Positions 47,885 to 57,847 of a DNA stretch of 64,000 bases are shown piece by piece. The translations under genes were made by a program, and so were the position numbers. The notes below the pieces were generated by a model, which was given only the letters and a program-made list of their open reading frames with translations, was not told the DNA's origin and searched no databases. Position 1 is the first letter of the stretch. Each line of letters begins with the position of its first letter. Source of the DNA: Burkholderia humptydooensis (lineage in GTDB: Bacteria > Pseudomonadota > Gammaproteobacteria > Burkholderiales > Burkholderiaceae); the NCBI RefSeq assembly GCF_001513745.1, contig NZ_CP013380.1, forward strand, positions 806,001 through 870,000, written 5' to 3'.

Positions 47885-50800
47885 ATGTAAAGATTGCAAT
47901 TGTTGGGATGGCGTGTCGCTTTCCCGGTGGCGTAGAGAATCCGGACGCGTTCTGGAGGCTGCTGTGCGACGAGCGCGACGCGGTCACCGAGGTGCCCGTC
48001 GAGCGCTTCGGCACGGACTTCCATCAGCATCCGTCGAAGCGCGAGCCGGGTAAAAGCTACACGTTCGCCGCGGGCGTGCTGGACAATGTTGCCGGCTTCG
48101 ACGCGGCGTTCTTCGGCATTTCGCCGCGCGAGGCGACGCAGATGGACCCGCAGCAGCGCCTGCTGCTCGAACTCGCATGGGAAGCGTTCGAGGATGCGGG
48201 CGTGCGGCCCGCCGACATGCGCGGGCGCAACTGCGGCGTGTACGTGGGCGTCGCGAGCCCGGACTACGGCAATCGCAGCATGGACGACCTGAACTCGGTC
48301 GATCCGTATTCGGCGACGGGCAACACGCTCAGCATCGCATCGAATCGCGTGTCCTATCTGTTCGACCTGCGCGGGCCGAGCATGTCGGTCGACACCGCGT
48401 GCTCGTCGTCGCTCGTCGCGCTGCATCAGGCGATCCGGGCGCTGCAGGCGGGCGAAGCGGAGCTCGCGCTCGCGGGCGGCGTGAACCTGCTCGCGCATCC
48501 GTTCGGCTTCGTCAGCTTCTCGAAGGCGTCGATGCTGTCGCCGCGCGGCCGCTGCCGCGCGTTCGACGCGACGGGCGACGGCTACGTGCGCGCCGAAGGC
48601 GGTGCGTTCGTGCTGCTCAAGCCGCTCGAGCGCGCACTCGCCGACGGCGACACGATCCATGCGGTGATCGCCGGCTCCGGCGTGAACTCGGACGGCTATT
48701 CGCCGGGCGGCATCAGCGTGCCCGGCGCCGCGACGCAGGCCGCGCTGCTGCGCGACGTGTACGCGCGCGCGGGTGTCGATCCGCTGTCGCTCGCGTATCT
48801 CGAAGCGCACGGCACGGGCACCGCGGTCGGCGATCCGATCGAGGCGCGCGCGCTGATCGAAGTCGCGGGCGCGCGGCGCCCCGAGCACGATCCGCTGCTG
48901 ATCGGCTCGGTGAAGACCAACATCGGCCATCTCGAAACCGCATCCGGGATGGCGGGCCTCGTCAAGGCCGTGTGCTGCCTGAAGCACCGCGCGGTGCCGC
49001 GCTCGCTGCATTTCGAGACGCCGAACCCCAACATCGATTTCGCGGGCGGGCGGCTGCGCGTCGTCGATCGCCTGACGCCGCTCGACGCGCGCGGCGCGCC
49101 GCTTGCGATCGGCGTCAATTCGTTCGGCTTCGGCGGGACGAACGCGCACGTCGTGTTGATCGAGGCGCCCGCGGCGGCCGGTGGCGACGATGCGGCCGCG
49201 CGGAGCGCGCGCGGGGCGGCGGCCGACATCGACGCCGAAGACGCGCCGCCGCCGCTCGTGCTCACCGCGCGCGCGCCGCAGGCGCTCGCGGCGCTGGCCG
49301 CGCGCTACCTGCAGCGCGTCGACGACGGCTGCGCATGGCATGCGCTCGCCGCCAACGCGGTGCGGCGCAGGCAAGGGTTCGAGGAGCGCGCGGTGGTCGC
49401 GCCAGCGAACGTCGCCGAAGGTCGTGCGGCGCTCGCCGCGCTCGCGCAGGGCGGCGCGGCGGCGCCCGCGTGCGTCGCGCGCGCGCATGCGGCCGAGCCC
49501 GATGCGCGCGTCGCGCTTCTTTTTTCCGGCAATGGCTCGCAATGGGCGGGAATGGGGCGGCAACTGTACGCGGAAGATGCGGTGTTTCGCGCCGCGCTCG
49601 GCGAAATCGACGCATTGTGGTGCGCGGACGGCAGCGCGTCGCTCGTCGACGTGATGTGCGCGGGGGCGAGCGCGGAATGGCTCGCCGCGACCGAGCACGC
49701 GCAGCCGATGCTGTTCGCGATCCAGGTGGGGATCGTGCGCGTGCTCGACGCGCGCGGCGTGTACTTCGACCGGGTCGCGGGCCACAGCGTCGGCGAGATC
49801 GCCGCCGCGTGGGCGGCGGATGCGCTGTCGCTCGCGGACGCGGTGCGCGTGATCAAGATTCGCAGCCGCGCGCAGGCGCTGACCCGCGGCAGTGGGCGCA
49901 TGGCCGCGGCGGGCGTCGGCGCCGCCGCCGCGCGCGCGCTGATCGCGCAGCTCGCGCTCGACGCGAGCGTCGAGATCGCCGGCGTGAACAGTCCGCAATC
50001 GGTGACGCTCGCGGGCCCGCTCGATGCGCTGCAGGCGATCGAGGCGGCGTTGCGCGCGAACGGCCAGTTCTTCCAGTTGCTCGATCTCGATTACGCGTTC
50101 CACAGCAAGCAGATGGAGCGGATCGAGCCCGTCGTGCTCGAGCAGCTCGCGGACCTCGCGCCGCGCGCGGGCACGGGCGCGTTCGTCTCGACGGTCACGG
50201 GCGAGCGCTTTCCGGGCGACGCACTCGGCGCGCATTACTGGTGGCGCAATATCCGCGAGCCGGTGCGCTTCGGCGACGCCATTGCGTCCATCGCGGCCGA
50301 AGGCATTCGTCTGTTCATCGAAATATCGCCGCACTCGATCCTGCGCACGTACGTGAAGCAGACGCTGAGCGCGATGAAGCTGTCCGGCACGACGCTGCCG
50401 ACGCTCAAGCGCCAGCAGGACGGCGCGCAGATGCTGCGCCAGACGATCGCCGCGGCGCTCGCGCACGGCGCGCGGATCGATCCCGACCGCTTCGCGCCCG
50501 ATACGCCGCGCGTCGCGCTGCCGACCTATCCGTGGCAGCGCGAGCGCTACTGGCTCGATCCGAGCCCCGAAGGCTACGGCCTCGTCAATCGCCGCCGCGC
50601 GCATCCGCTGCTCGGCTACCGGCTGCACGAGCACGCGTTCGCGTGGGAGAACCAGCTCGATCCAGTGCGCGTGCCGATGCTCGCCGATCACGTCGTCGAC
50701 GGCGGCGTCACGTTTCCCGGCGCGGGCTACGTCGAGATGGCGCTCGCCGCCGCGTGCGCGTTCTTCGGCACGTCGGATTGCGCGGTCGAGAATCTCGAGA

Positions 50801-53800
50801 TTCGCACGCCCGTCGTGTTTCAGTCGCAGCAGGCAAAGCTGTTCCGCTTCATGATCGAGCCGCGCACCGCGTCGTTCAGGATCGAGACGCGCGAGCGGAT
50901 GTCCGATGCGCCGTGGGTCGAGAACGTCGTCGGCCGGCTGCTCGAGAGCGGCAATACGCTCGCCGCGTCGAGCGCCGCGTCGCCCGAGACGCTCGCGCGC
51001 CTCGATGCGCAGCCCGCGTCGAGCGCCGACGCGCTGTACGACGGCGCAGCCGCGCTCGGCCTCGCATACGGCCCCGCGTTCCGCTGGGTGCGCGCGCTGC
51101 GGATCGCGGGCGACGCGGCGCTCGCCGACGTCGCCGCGCCGCCCGCGTGCGGCGACGCCGCCGAGCTTGCCGCGTACCTGCTGCATCCGGCGCTGATGGA
51201 CAGCGGCTTCCATCCGCTTTTCGCGCTGCTCGCGCAAAGCGGCGGCCGCGACGCGCGTGCGCGGCGCGCGGCGTACGTGCCGGTGCGGATCGGCCGCATC
51301 GATTTCCTGCGCGGCGACGTCGTCGCGCGCGTGCTTGCGCGCATCGAGCGGCGCAATCCGCATTCGATCGTCGCGTCGTTTGATTTTCTCGACGCGAGCG
51401 GCGCGATCGTCGCGCGTCTCGCCGCATGCCGGTTTCGCCGCGTCGATCTCGTCGGCCGCCGGCTGAATCCGCCTGCGCGCTTCGTCTACGCGCTCGACGC
51501 GAAGCCGCTGCCTTCGGCGTTCGACGCAAGCGGGCTGCCCGCGCCGGCGCGGCTCGTCGAGAGTGCGGCCGCGACGCTTGCGTCGCGCGAGGATCTCGGG
51601 CGCCGCACGAGCCATCTGACCGAGATGCTGCCGCTCTTCGACGTGCTCGCGAGCGCCTATGCGCTGCGCGCGCTCGATGCGATCGACGCGTTCCGGCAGC
51701 CCGTGCCGCCCGCCGACGAGCGCGCGGGGCTCGTCGCGCGTCTGGCGTCGATGCTCGTCGAGGACGGGCTCGCGCAATGGGCGGGCACGCGTCTTGCGCG
51801 CAACGACGCCGCGTGCGCGTCGCTGCCCGCGCTCGACGAGCTGTGGCGCGGCTTGCTTGCCGAATCGCCCGCGCACGTCGCGGAGCTGACGCTGCTCGCG
51901 CACTGCGGCGCGGCGCTGCCCGCCGTGTTGCGCGGCGAGATGGCCGCCGCGCAGGTGCTGTCGCCGACGGGCGGCAGTCTCGTCGATCACTTCCATGACG
52001 CGTCGCCGACGTGGAGCCATGCGCATGCGCTGATCGCGGCGTGCGTCGGGCAGGCGCTCGCCGCCTGGCGCGAGCCGCGCCGGCTGCGCGTGCTCGAGAT
52101 CGGCGCGCCGGATCGCGACGTGCTGAGTCCTGTCGGCGGCGCGCCGTGCGCCGCGCGCTGCGACCATACGATCGCCGGCACGCCGCAGCAGCTCGCGGGC
52201 TTCGACGCGGCCGCGCATCCGTCGGTGCGGACGATCGCGCTGCAAACGGGCGAAAGCGTCGCGCTCGCGGCCGAAGACCGCACGCCTTACGACGTCGTGC
52301 TGATCGATCGCGCGCTCGCCGCGCAGCAGGACCCGCTCGCATTCCTGAGCGTCGTGTTCGAGCGGCTCGCGCCGGGCGGTCTCGTCGTGCTCGTGGAGGC
52401 GCGCGGCAGCCGCTTCTCGGACATCGTGTTTTCGCTCGCGGCGGGCGGCGGCGCGGGCGGCGCGCCAGCCGCCCCAGCCGCGCCGCTCGCGCCCGCGGAA
52501 ATCCAGTCGCTGCTCGCGCACGCGGGCTTTCGCGACGTCGCGCGCCATCTCGAGCAATCGCTCGATCTCGAGGGCGCGCCGACGTTCATGCTCGCGCGCA
52601 AGCCCGCGGCGAAGGCGGGCGACGCGCGCGAGGCGCTCGACGGCGGCGTGTGGGACAGCCTCGACACCGCCGCGTATGCGCAGCGCTGGCTCGTCGCGAC
52701 GGGCGACGGCGGCGATGCGAGCGCGGCGCTCGCCGGCGCGCTCGCGAGCACCGGCTGCTATGCGGAGGCCGTGTCGCTGCAGCGAATGGCCGAGGTCGTC
52801 GCGCTCGCGCCGCCCGCGCAGCCGCATCACCTGGTGTTCGTCGCGCCCGACGCGCCGCCCGCCGGCGATGCGGACATCGACGGCGCGGCGATGATGCGCG
52901 CGCAGCATGCGGGCGTCGTCGCGCTCGCGCGGCTCGTGCGCGAGCTCGGCGTGGTCGACGCGACGGCGCGCGTGCGGCTGTCGATCGTCACGCGCGGCGG
53001 CGCGCCGTTCGCGCTCGAGGCGCCGCTCGATCCGACGCACGCGGGCCTCTGGGGGCTCGGCCGCGTGCTCGCGAACGAGCATCCCGAATTGTCGTGCCGG
53101 CTGATCGACGTGCATCCCGACTGCGACGCGTCGCTCGACGCGCTCGTGCGCGAGCTGCTCGCCGACGACGCGGAGGAAGAGGTGCTGCTCGCGCCGCGCG
53201 GGCGCCTCGTGCCGCGCATGCTGGGCGCCGCGCAGATCGATGCGCGCGCGGCCGACGCGATCGGCGAGCGGCCGCCGGCGGCGCTCGCGTTCGACGTGCC
53301 GGGGTCGCTGCGCAATCTCGAATGGTTCGCGCAGCCCGCGCGCGAGCTCGAGCCCGACGAAGTCGAGATCGAGCCCGTCGCGACCGGCCTGAACTTCCGC
53401 GACGTGATGTATGCGATGGGACTGCTGTCCGACGAGGCGGTCGAAACGGGCTTCGCCGGCGCGACGATCGGCATGGAGCTCGCGGGGCGCGTCGTGCGCG
53501 TGGGCCGCGACGTCGACGGCTTCGCGGCCGGCGACGCGGTGCTCGGCTTCGCGAGCGCGTCGTTCGCGACGCGCGTCGTGACGCGCGCGGCCGCTATCGC
53601 GCACAAGCCGTCGCGGCTGTCGTTCGAGGAAGCGGCGACGATTCCGACCACGTTCTTCACCGCTTACTACGCGCTCGCGGAGCTCGCGCGGCTGCGCCGC
53701 GGCGAGCGCGTGCTCGTGCACGGCGCGGCGGGCGGTGTCGGCATCGCGGCCGTCCAGCTCGCGCGCCACTTCGGCGCCGAAGTGTTCGCGACCGCGGGCA

Positions 53801-55566
53801 GCGGCGAGAAGCGCGAGTTCGTGCGGCTCATCGGCGCCGACCACGTGCTCGATTCGCGCAGCCTGTCGTTCGCCGACGAGATCCTCGCGCTGACGGGCGG
53901 CGAAGGCGTCGACATCGTGCTCAACTCGCTCGCGGGCGAGGCGATGGTGCGCGGCATCGACACGCTGCGCCCGTTCGGCCGCTTCCTCGAGCTCGGCAAG
54001 CGCGACTTCTACGAGAACAGCTACATCGGCCTGCGGCCGTTTCGCAACAACATCAGCTACTTCGGCATCGACGCCGACCAGTTGATGGGCGCGCGCGCCG
54101 ATCTGACCGCGCGCCTGTTCGGCGACGTGATCGCGCTCTTCACCGAAGGCACATTGCATCCGCTGCCGTATCGCGCGTTTCCTGCCGCGCGCGTCGAGGA
54201 CGCGTTCCGCTACATGCAGCAGGCGCGGCAGATCGGCAAGGTGCTCGTCACGTATCCGGCGGGCACGCCCGCGCCGACGCGCGGCGTCGCGCCCGCGCAG
54301 GCGCCGTCGCTGCGGCTCGATCCGCATGCCGCATATCTCGTCGTCGGCGGCACGGGCGGGCTCGGCTTCGCGAGCGCGCGCTGGATGGTGTCGCGCGGCG
54401 CGCGGCATCTGACGCTCGCGAGCCGCGGCGGGGCGCTCGCCGAACCGCTGCGCGACGAAGCCGAGCGGTGGCGCAGCGAGCTCGGCGTCACGACGCACGT
54501 CGTCGCGTGCGATGCGACCGATGCGGCGGCGCTCGCGCGCACGATCGGCGAGATCGACGCGCGCGGCACGCCGCTGAAGGGCGTGCTGCATTCGGCGATG
54601 CACATCGACGACGGCCTCGTGCGCAATCTCGACGACGAACGTTTCGCCGCGGTGCTCGCGCCGAAGGTCGCGGGCGCGTGGAACCTGCATCGCGCGACGC
54701 GCGAGCGCGCGCTCGACTTCTTCGTCGTCTATTCGTCGGCGACGACCTATCTCGGCAATCCGGGGCAGGCGAGCTACGTCGCCGCGAACAGCTTCGTCGA
54801 GGCGCTCGTCGAAGAGCGCCGCGAGGCGGGCCTGCCGGGCACGTTCATGGCGTGGGGGCCGCTCGAGGACGTCGGCTTTCTCGCGCGCAACGCCGATACG
54901 CGCGAGTCGCTGCAGACGCGGATCGGCGGCGTGTCGATCACCTCGGACGAGGCGCTCGCCGCGCTCGAGCGCGTGCTGATCGCGGGCGACGCGGGCGAGG
55001 CCGTCGTGCGGCTCGACTGGCACGCGGTGTCGCGCGGGATGCCCGCGGCCGACGCGCGCCGCTACGCGCTCCTGCGCGCGCGCGGCGCGAACGAGCCCGC
55101 GCGCGACGGCGGCACGCGGTTGCGCGCGCAAGTGGCGGCGCTCGCGCGCGACGAGGCGGTCGGCGTCGTCGAAGAGAATCTGCGCGCGCAGATCGCGCAC
55201 ATCCTGCATTTGTCGCCCGAGCGGATCGAGCTCGACAAGTCGGTGCTCGAGATGGGCATGGATTCGCTGATGGGCATGGAGCTCGGGATGGCGGTCGAGG
55301 AGACGTTCGAGGTCAAGCTGTCGGTGATGGCGATCGCGGACGGCGCAACCGTGCGTTCGCTCGCCGGGCGGATCGTCGACATGATCTCGGGCGCGGCGGC
55401 CGGGCAGCCGGGCGCGGGCGAAGGCGACGACGCGCGGCGCGCGACGGTCGCCGCGATCGCCGCGCAGCATGCGTTCGACGGCGACGCGCGCCGGGCGCTG
55501 AACGTCGGCGACGACAAGCCCGCCGACGCCGCGCCGGCCGCGCCGAAGACGCTGGTGACCGCATGA
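47881..55566 (+). CDS. wcbR: Type I polyketide synthase, highly reducing (WcbR-like)
   Basis: A 2,561-residue single-module PKS. KS (1-425; Cys174 in DTACSSS, His310 in EAHGTGT, His350 in NIGH), AT (~500-830; GHSVGE, Ser636), DH (~905-1190; catalytic His937 in DHVVDGGVTFP), a degenerate methyltransferase-like region (~1370-1600), ER (~1800-2125; NADPH loop GAAGGVGIAA), KR (~2140-2330; GGTGGLG, Tyr2299 in SYVAANSF) and ACP (Ser2462 in GMDSLMGMEL). There is no thioesterase. The chain is therefore probably fully reduced, fatty-acid-like, and released by another enzyme, probably WcbT. ATG overlaps the wcbQ stop. Confidence 0.95.
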   Translation: MNVKIAIVGMACRFPGGVENPDAFWRLLCDERDAVTEVPVERFGTDFHQHPSKREPGKSYTFAAGVLDNVAGFDAAFFGISPREATQMDPQQRLLLELAWEAFEDAGVRPADMRGRNCGVYVGVASPDYGNRSMDDLNSVDPYSATGNTLSIASNRVSYLFDLRGPSMSVDTACSSSLVALHQAIRALQAGEAELALAGGVNLLAHPFGFVSFSKASMLSPRGRCRAFDATGDGYVRAEGGAFVLLKPLERALADGDTIHAVIAGSGVNSDGYSPGGISVPGAATQAALLRDVYARAGVDPLSLAYLEAHGTGTAVGDPIEARALIEVAGARRPEHDPLLIGSVKTNIGHLETASGMAGLVKAVCCLKHRAVPRSLHFETPNPNIDFAGGRLRVVDRLTPLDARGAPLAIGVNSFGFGGTNAHVVLIEAPAAAGGDDAAARSARGAAADIDAEDAPPPLVLTARAPQALAALAARYLQRVDDGCAWHALAANAVRRRQGFEERAVVAPANVAEGRAALAALAQGGAAAPACVARAHAAEPDARVALLFSGNGSQWAGMGRQLYAEDAVFRAALGEIDALWCADGSASLVDVMCAGASAEWLAATEHAQPMLFAIQVGIVRVLDARGVYFDRVAGHSVGEIAAAWAADALSLADAVRVIKIRSRAQALTRGSGRMAAAGVGAAAARALIAQLALDASVEIAGVNSPQSVTLAGPLDALQAIEAALRANGQFFQLLDLDYAFHSKQMERIEPVVLEQLADLAPRAGTGAFVSTVTGERFPGDALGAHYWWRNIREPVRFGDAIASIAAEGIRLFIEISPHSILRTYVKQTLSAMKLSGTTLPTLKRQQDGAQMLRQTIAAALAHGARIDPDRFAPDTPRVALPTYPWQRERYWLDPSPEGYGLVNRRRAHPLLGYRLHEHAFAWENQLDPVRVPMLADHVVDGGVTFPGAGYVEMALAAACAFFGTSDCAVENLEIRTPVVFQSQQAKLFRFMIEPRTASFRIETRERMSDAPWVENVVGRLLESGNTLAASSAASPETLARLDAQPASSADALYDGAAALGLAYGPAFRWVRALRIAGDAALADVAAPPACGDAAELAAYLLHPALMDSGFHPLFALLAQSGGRDARARRAAYVPVRIGRIDFLRGDVVARVLARIERRNPHSIVASFDFLDASGAIVARLAACRFRRVDLVGRRLNPPARFVYALDAKPLPSAFDASGLPAPARLVESAAATLASREDLGRRTSHLTEMLPLFDVLASAYALRALDAIDAFRQPVPPADERAGLVARLASMLVEDGLAQWAGTRLARNDAACASLPALDELWRGLLAESPAHVAELTLLAHCGAALPAVLRGEMAAAQVLSPTGGSLVDHFHDASPTWSHAHALIAACVGQALAAWREPRRLRVLEIGAPDRDVLSPVGGAPCAARCDHTIAGTPQQLAGFDAAAHPSVRTIALQTGESVALAAEDRTPYDVVLIDRALAAQQDPLAFLSVVFERLAPGGLVVLVEARGSRFSDIVFSLAAGGGAGGAPAAPAAPLAPAEIQSLLAHAGFRDVARHLEQSLDLEGAPTFMLARKPAAKAGDAREALDGGVWDSLDTAAYAQRWLVATGDGGDASAALAGALASTGCYAEAVSLQRMAEVVALAPPAQPHHLVFVAPDAPPAGDADIDGAAMMRAQHAGVVALARLVRELGVVDATARVRLSIVTRGGAPFALEAPLDPTHAGLWGLGRVLANEHPELSCRLIDVHPDCDASLDALVRELLADDAEEEVLLAPRGRLVPRMLGAAQIDARAADAIGERPPAALAFDVPGSLRNLEWFAQPARELEPDEVEIEPVATGLNFRDVMYAMGLLSDEAVETGFAGATIGMELAGRVVRVGRDVDGFAAGDAVLGFASASFATRVVTRAAAIAHKPSRLSFEEAATIPTTFFTAYYALAELARLRRGERVLVHGAAGGVGIAAVQLARHFGAEVFATAGSGEKREFVRLIGADHVLDSRSLSFADEILALTGGEGVDIVLNSLAGEAMVRGIDTLRPFGRFLELGKRDFYENSYIGLRPFRNNISYFGIDADQLMGARADLTARLFGDVIALFTEGTLHPLPYRAFPAARVEDAFRYMQQARQIGKVLVTYPAGTPAPTRGVAPAQAPSLRLDPHAAYLVVGGTGGLGFASARWMVSRGARHLTLASRGGALAEPLRDEAERWRSELGVTTHVVACDATDAAALARTIGEIDARGTPLKGVLHSAMHIDDGLVRNLDDERFAAVLAPKVAGAWNLHRATRERALDFFVVYSSATTYLGNPGQASYVAANSFVEALVEERREAGLPGTFMAWGPLEDVGFLARNADTRESLQTRIGGVSITSDEALAALERVLIAGDAGEAVVRLDWHAVSRGMPAADARRYALLRARGANEPARDGGTRLRAQVAALARDEAVGVVEENLRAQIAHILHLSPERIELDKSVLEMGMDSLMGMELGMAVEETFEVKLSVMAIADGATVRSLAGRIVDMISGAAAGQPGAGEGDDARRATVAAIAAQHAFDGDARRALNVGDDKPADAAPAAPKTLVTA

Positions 55567-56477
55567 GCGCGCCGGCCGGCTGGCACGCGCGCGAAGGCAC
55601 GCTCGCGCGCGAGCTCGCGCTGTCGGGGCACGGGCTGCACACCGGGCGGCGCGTGCGCGTGCGGATCGTGCCCGCCGACGGCGGCGCGCGCACGCGCGGC
55701 GTCGTGTTCCGGCGCATGCGGGACGGCCGCGTGCTCGCGACGCTCGCGGCCGGCCCGGCGCTGCGCCGCGCGCAGCCGCTATGCACGATGCTGCGCAACG
55801 CGGACGGCATCGGCGTGCGTACGGTCGAGCATCTGCTCGCGTCGCTGCTCGCGTGCGAGATCGATCACGCGACGGTCGAGCTCGACGCGGAGGAAGTGCC
55901 GATCCTCGACGGCAGCGCGCGGCCGTGGGTCGACGCGCTGCGCGCGTGCGGCCGCGCGGCGCTGCCGGCGCCGAAGCGCTTCATCCGCGTGCTGAAGCCC
56001 GTTGTCGTGACGGATGACGGCGGCGACGCGCGCCGCGAGATGCGCGTCGAGCCCGCCGCGCGCTACGAGCTCAGCGTGCGCAACGATCTGAAAGGCTTCG
56101 GCGACATGCACTGGAGCGGCGTGCTGACGCCCGACGTGTTCGCCGCCGAGATCGCGCCGTCGCGCTCGTATGGGCGCGTCAAATGGGCGATTCCCGCGAT
56201 CGTGGCCGGCTACCTGCGCGGCGTGCCGATCCTGCGCGGCGCGCGGCCGTCGTGCACCGCGTCGATCGTCGGCTCGCGCGTCGTCGGCGGCCTGCGGCAG
56301 CCGGACGAGTTCGTCCGCCATCGCGTGCTCGACCTGATCGGCGATCTCGCGCTCGCGGGCGCGCCGCTGCTCGGCCGCGTGTCGGCGTTCCGGCCGAGCC
56401 ACGAGATGAACTTCCGGCTCGTCGAGGCGCTGCTGTCGACGGCCGGCGCCTGGGAATGGGCCGAGTTCGTCGCGTAA
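55563..56477 (+). CDS. wcbS: LpxC paralogue, UDP-acyl-GlcNAc deacetylase-like (WcbS-like)
   Basis: A 304-residue LpxC-family protein in addition to the housekeeping lpxC expected elsewhere. It keeps the zinc ligands by alignment (His90 in VEHLLASL, His253 and Asp257 in VRHRVLDLIGD), the base Glu89 and the later His280 (SHEMNFRL). Oddities: Arg254 where LpxC has Lys239, and a different substrate loop (SRSYGRVKWAIP for the usual TFGFLRD). It may remove an N-acyl or amide group from another substrate. ATG overlaps the PKS stop (ATGA). Confidence 0.88.
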   Translation: MSAPAGWHAREGTLARELALSGHGLHTGRRVRVRIVPADGGARTRGVVFRRMRDGRVLATLAAGPALRRAQPLCTMLRNADGIGVRTVEHLLASLLACEIDHATVELDAEEVPILDGSARPWVDALRACGRAALPAPKRFIRVLKPVVVTDDGGDARREMRVEPAARYELSVRNDLKGFGDMHWSGVLTPDVFAAEIAPSRSYGRVKWAIPAIVAGYLRGVPILRGARPSCTASIVGSRVVGGLRQPDEFVRHRVLDLIGDLALAGAPLLGRVSAFRPSHEMNFRLVEALLSTAGAWEWAEFVA

Positions 56478-56480
56478 TAT

Positions 56481-57839
56481 GTGAGCTTCATTGACGAAAA
56501 CGGGCGAATTGTTCAGATGGGATTGGGTGATCACCTGCGCCAGCAACTCGCGGCGAAAGCACTGAAACGGCAACTGGACCGCGTGTCCGACGACGGCGCC
56601 GCGCGCCGCGCGCCGCCTTCCGCCTCCCTCCACGCGACGGGCGATCCGCGCAGTTGGTTCGAGGCGATGCCGCAATACCAGCAGGTCAAGATCATCCGCG
56701 AGATGGGCGAGAAGCTGCGCGTCGAATCGCCGTTCTTCCGCGTGCACGAGGGCGTCGCCGGCGCGACGACGCACATCGGCGGCCGCGAATACCTGAACTA
56801 CGCGAACTACAACTACCTGGGACTCGCGGGCGACCCCGTCGTGTCGGCGCGCGCGAAGGACGCGATCGACCGCTACGGCACGTCCGCGTCGGCGAGCCGG
56901 ATGGTCGCGGGCGAGCGGCCCGTGCAGCGCGAGCTCGAACGCGGCCTCGCGTCGTTCTACGAGACCGACGACTGCGTCGTGTTCGTGAGCGGCCATGCGA
57001 CGAACGTGACCGTGATCGGCTCGCTGTTCGGCCCGGGCGACCTCGTCGTGCACGACGCGCTCGCGCACAACAGCATCGTGCAGGGCGCGCAGTTGAGCGG
57101 CGCGAAGCGGCTGAGCTTCGCGCACAACGACTGGCGCGCGCTCGACGCGCTGCTCGCGCGCGTGCGGCGCGAATACCGGCACGTGCTCGTCGCGATCGAG
57201 GGGCTCTACAGCATGGACGGCGATTTGCCGGACCTCGCGCGCTTCGTCGAGATCAAGCGGCGCTACGGCGCGTTCCTGATGGTCGACGAGGCGCATTCGC
57301 TCGGCGTGCTCGGCGCGCACGGCAAGGGCATCCGCGAGCACTGCGGCGTGCCGTCGGCCGACGTCGATCTGTGGATGGGCACGCTGAGCAAGGTGCTCGC
57401 CGGCTGCGGCGGCTTCATCGCCGGCTGCCAGCCGCTCATCGACATCCTGCGCCATCTCGCGCCGGGCTTCCTGTACAGCGTCGGGCTGTCGCCCGTGCTC
57501 GCGGCCGCGTCGCTCGCCGCGCTCGAGCGCCTGCAGGCCGAGCCGCAGCGGATCGCGACGTTGCGCGAGCGCGGGCTGCAGTTCCTCACGCAGGCGCGCG
57601 ACGCCGGCCTCAACACGGGCACGAGCGAAGGCTACGCGGTCGTGCCCGTCATCACCGGCAGCTCGCTGAAGGCCGCGCAATGGGCGAATGCGCTCTTCGA
57701 CGAAGGCATCAACGTGCAGCCGATCTTCTATCCGGCCGTCGAAGAGAAAGCCGCGCGACTGCGCTTTTTCATCTGCTCGACGCACGAGCCCGAGCAGATC
57801 GAGCGCACGATCGCGGCGCTCGTGCGGCTCGCGCGCTGA
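56481..57839 (+). CDS. wcbT: Alpha-oxoamine synthase family PLP enzyme (WcbT-like)
   Basis: A 452-residue AONS/KBL/serine palmitoyltransferase-type enzyme. PLP lysine: Lys304 in TLSKVLAGCGG; other blocks are NYLGLAGDPVV, GTSASASRMVAGE, FVSGHATNVTVIG, HNSIVQGAQLSGA and MVDEAHSLGVLG. This family joins an acyl-CoA or acyl-ACP to an amino acid with loss of CO2. Directly downstream of a PKS with no thioesterase, it is the likely off-loading enzyme, giving an alpha-amino ketone. GTG start, 3 nt after wcbS. The ~85-residue N-terminal extension precedes the core. Confidence 0.9.
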   Translation: MSFIDENGRIVQMGLGDHLRQQLAAKALKRQLDRVSDDGAARRAPPSASLHATGDPRSWFEAMPQYQQVKIIREMGEKLRVESPFFRVHEGVAGATTHIGGREYLNYANYNYLGLAGDPVVSARAKDAIDRYGTSASASRMVAGERPVQRELERGLASFYETDDCVVFVSGHATNVTVIGSLFGPGDLVVHDALAHNSIVQGAQLSGAKRLSFAHNDWRALDALLARVRREYRHVLVAIEGLYSMDGDLPDLARFVEIKRRYGAFLMVDEAHSLGVLGAHGKGIREHCGVPSADVDLWMGTLSKVLAGCGGFIAGCQPLIDILRHLAPGFLYSVGLSPVLAAASLAALERLQAEPQRIATLRERGLQFLTQARDAGLNTGTSEGYAVVPVITGSSLKAAQWANALFDEGINVQPIFYPAVEEKAARLRFFICSTHEPEQIERTIAALVRLAR

Positions 57840-57847
57840 GCGCGGCG

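Noticed and set aside
47734..55470. A 2,578-codon open frame on the minus strand opposite the PKS gene
   Set aside because: It is rich in Arg, His and Asp with no recognisable domain; it arises from the GC-rich third positions of wcbR, whose domains are all identifiable on the plus strand.
55563..56477. Housekeeping lpxC
   Set aside because: Housekeeping lpxC lies in the cell-division cluster near ftsZ; this copy is inside the capsule operon and has changes in the active-site lysine and substrate loop.
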